A stretch of 7,778 nucleotides of DNA from an uncultured Alphaproteobacteria bacterium. GTDB lineage: Bacteria; Pseudomonadota; Alphaproteobacteria; Rickettsiales; Midichloriaceae. The DNA is taken from the NCBI GenBank assembly GCA_903860855.1, contig CAIOSF010000253.1, positions 1 through 7,778 of the forward strand, read 5' to 3'. Positions 5,897 through 7,778 of the stretch are shown here, piece by piece. The first letter of the stretch is position 1. Every line of letters begins with the position of its first letter. The notes under the pieces were generated by a model. That model worked only from the letters and a program-made list of their open reading frames with translations. It was not told the DNA's origin and searched no databases. Position numbers and translations under genes: made by a program.

Positions 5897-7778
5897 ATGA
5901 CAGAACAAAAAAGAAAGGTACTTGGTATAAACCGCAACACCATAGCTTTGAACAGGGCTTCAAATGTTAGTAGTGCTGGTCGTGGTACCGTCCTTGTCAT
6001 TACCAAGGGAAGTAAGACCCCAAAAGAGCAGTCATCAAAATCAGCCGAACTAGCTTTAGGCTCTTTGACGGAACAAGAAAGGCACAGGAGACTCACTGCC
6101 TTGCAATCTGCGGGAAAAAGCCGCTTAGAGCAACAAACTACTGAAAACGAGCGCAAGCTAATAGCCCAGAATCAGGCAGCGATTGATGCTGAACGAAGTG
6201 AACAAACCTCAGGTGAAGGTAAGTCAATGTTAGAAGGCCCAGAAGGTGTTGGCAATCTCAAGGAGATTGCTGGCAGCATCGAGAGCATGGCCAAGCATAG
6301 ATCATCAGAAGAAGCACAACTCAGCGATAATCCCCCGAGCAATCACGACAAAATGGAATTGACTTCGATGGAGCCAATTACTAATGTCGAAGGCATCATT
6401 AATAATCAGACCGATCAAAAAGATGCCAATCAACATAGCCATCCTGTTACACCTATCAACGACATACCATTGCAAGCGGAGAAGAGCGAGCTAATATCAG
6501 ATCCATCCAAAGATGTAATAAGTGATAAATCTAAAAATATCGAGAAAAGTCACAGTCAGCAAGGAGAACCAAAGGATAGGGTACTTCTAAGACCTGCTCC
6601 TAATAGATTCCCCGCTCCAATTAGACCTTTTGTTCGTAGCGAAACTAAACAGATTACCCTCGAAAACGTCAAGGAAATTATGCAAAAGGGTAGGGTGAGG
6701 AATCTAGACCCAATTCATAAAAAAGTAGAAGATATAGCAGCTGAAAACGGTGATATTACCGATATCAAAGCAGCAGATCAAGCGGCGACCACCACTGCCG
6801 AAGGTTTGCAAGCAGTCCGCAGAATAGCGACCAAAGCAAAGCCACAAACATCTGGTGGTATTATTAAAGCTAAGCCCCTTGCAGAAAAAGAAGACAAAAC
6901 AACTAGAAAAGCCGTTAAGCCGAACAAAAGCCAGCCTCAAAGAAAATTATCAGCCTCTCAAATGATTCAGATGACAGCATCAGGTGGTGATGAACACAAT
7001 TTTAGAGGGGGACGCAAAAAGCATCGTAAAGACCTAAAATCTCAGGTACAAGCTGAAAAAATTGCCCGCGATGTTATGATTCCAGACGTCATAAGCGTGC
7101 AAGAGCTAGCGAATCGTATGTCTGAGAAGGCAGCGAATGTGATAAAAGCCCTAATGAGACTTGGAGTCATGGCAACGATAAACCAATCGGTAGATGCAGA
7201 CACAGCTGAGCTTATATGCGGAGAACTAGGTCATAACTTTAAAAGAGTTACTTCAGCTGAGATTCTAGGCAATCTATTGGTTGATGAACAGGATAGAGAA
7301 GAGGATCTGCAACTGCGTAATCCTGTTGTTACGGTTATGGGACACGTTGATCATGGTAAAACATCTCTCCTTGATGCCCTTCGCCTAACGGATGTGGCCG
7401 CAGGAGAATCTGGTGGCATTACCCAACATATAGGAGCATATAAAGTAAATCTCGAAGGAGATAAGTTTATCACTTTCCTCGACACTCCAGGACATGAAGC
7501 TTTTACTGCCATGAGGATGAGGGGAGCAAAAGTCACGGATATAGTGGTGCTTGTGGTCGCAGCGGACGATGGCATAAAGGCTCAGACTGTAGAGGCAATC
7601 AGCCATGCTAAAGCAGCCAATGTGCCAATAATAGTTGCTATAAATAAAATCGATAGGCCTTCAGCCAATATAGAGGGTGTCAAAAATAGCTTATTCCAAC
7701 ATAATCTCATTCCTGATGATATGGGAGGAGATACTATGGTAATACCCGTATCAGCCAAAGCAAAAATAGGACTTGATA
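5897..7778 (+). CDS. infB: Translation initiation factor IF-2 (3' end outside window)
   Basis: 627 complete codons run to the window edge. IF-2 is the GTPase that brings fMet-tRNA to the 30S subunit and promotes subunit joining. Residues 1 to about 390 form a polar, Gln/Lys/Ser/Glu-rich linker region. Only [13 protein letters not shown] (57-69) recalls the alphaproteobacterial IF2-associated segment. The IF2_N domain starts near 395, with [14 protein letters not shown] and [14 protein letters not shown]. The G domain shows G1 GHVDHGKTS (482-490), G2 GGITQHIGA (Thr509), G3 DTPGHEAF (529-536), G4 NKID (583-586) and the start of G5, SAK (619-621), all intact. Domains II, III and the fMet-tRNA-binding C2 domain lie beyond the edge. 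G1 lies roughly 85 residues later than in E. coli IF-2 as I remember it, so the N-terminal linker is long. The gene has its own promoter region instead of following nusA. Confidence 0.96.
   Translation, partial: MTEQKRKVLGINRNTIALNRASNVSSAGRGTVLVITKGSKTPKEQSSKSAELALGSLTEQERHRRLTALQSAGKSRLEQQTTENERKLIAQNQAAIDAERSEQTSGEGKSMLEGPEGVGNLKEIAGSIESMAKHRSSEEAQLSDNPPSNHDKMELTSMEPITNVEGIINNQTDQKDANQHSHPVTPINDIPLQAEKSELISDPSKDVISDKSKNIEKSHSQQGEPKDRVLLRPAPNRFPAPIRPFVRSETKQITLENVKEIMQKGRVRNLDPIHKKVEDIAAENGDITDIKAADQAATTTAEGLQAVRRIATKAKPQTSGGIIKAKPLAEKEDKTTRKAVKPNKSQPQRKLSASQMIQMTASGGDEHNFRGGRKKHRKDLKSQVQAEKIARDVMIPDVISVQELANRMSEKAANVIKALMRLGVMATINQSVDADTAELICGELGHNFKRVTSAEILGNLLVDEQDREEDLQLRNPVVTVMGHVDHGKTSLLDALRLTDVAAGESGGITQHIGAYKVNLEGDKFITFLDTPGHEAFTAMRMRGAKVTDIVVLVVAADDGIKAQTVEAISHAKAANVPIIVAINKIDRPSANIEGVKNSLFQHNLIPDDMGGDTMVIPVSAKAKIGLD

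Noticed and set aside
5749..5970. 73-codon + strand frame crossing into infB
   Set aside because: It overlaps the infB start in another frame, has no ribosome binding site, and shows no resemblance to ylxR or other genes expected before infB.
1..7778. tRNA, rRNA or CRISPR array
   Set aside because: I found no T-loop-like motif within a foldable cloverleaf, no rRNA-like stretches, and no regularly spaced repeats. I could not run a dedicated scan.

Overview
The window reads as an AT-rich alphaproteobacterial chromosome with reductive features, most like an intracellular lineage of the Rickettsiales/Holosporales type. The grounds are a short DUF374 acyltransferase, a lone GTA-type HK97 prohead protease, a BrnQ amino-acid carrier, an alphaproteobacterial IF-2, a decaying biosynthetic gene and several long non-coding gaps. 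The order-level placement is inference.

Layout, left to right. Positions 1-76 hold the C-terminal tail of an unidentified + strand gene. After 4 bases comes a DUF374 lysophospholipid-acyltransferase-like gene (81-713, GTG start). Convergent to it is an isolated HK97-family prohead protease on the - strand (784-1197). A 565-base gap follows, holding a nested inverted-repeat element of REP or small-MITE type (about 1259-1499). A TlpA-like thioredoxin-fold, probably membrane-anchored protein is on the - strand (1763-2428). Divergent from it by only 12 bases is a degraded argininosuccinate lyase (argH) homologue (2441-3897), split into two overlapping reading frames by an apparent 1-base loss near 3142. 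Its catalytic motifs were already rewritten. A 473-base gap follows with a GC-rich hairpin and a weak terminator candidate. Next is brnQ (4371-5594), then a 302-base gap with good sigma70-type promoter candidates. The window ends in the 5' two-thirds of infB (translation initiation factor IF-2, 5897 to the edge).

There is no single coherent system here. It is a mix of housekeeping genes (envelope lipid acylation, redox folding, amino-acid import, translation initiation), one domesticated phage/GTA gene and one relic of arginine synthesis. Loss of a working ArgH next to a retained amino-acid importer fits a host-dependent lifestyle, but that link is inference. The observations most worth a second look are the ArgH relic with a rewritten active site, the nested repeat at 1259-1499, the lone prohead protease, and infB standing apart from its usual nusA neighbours.
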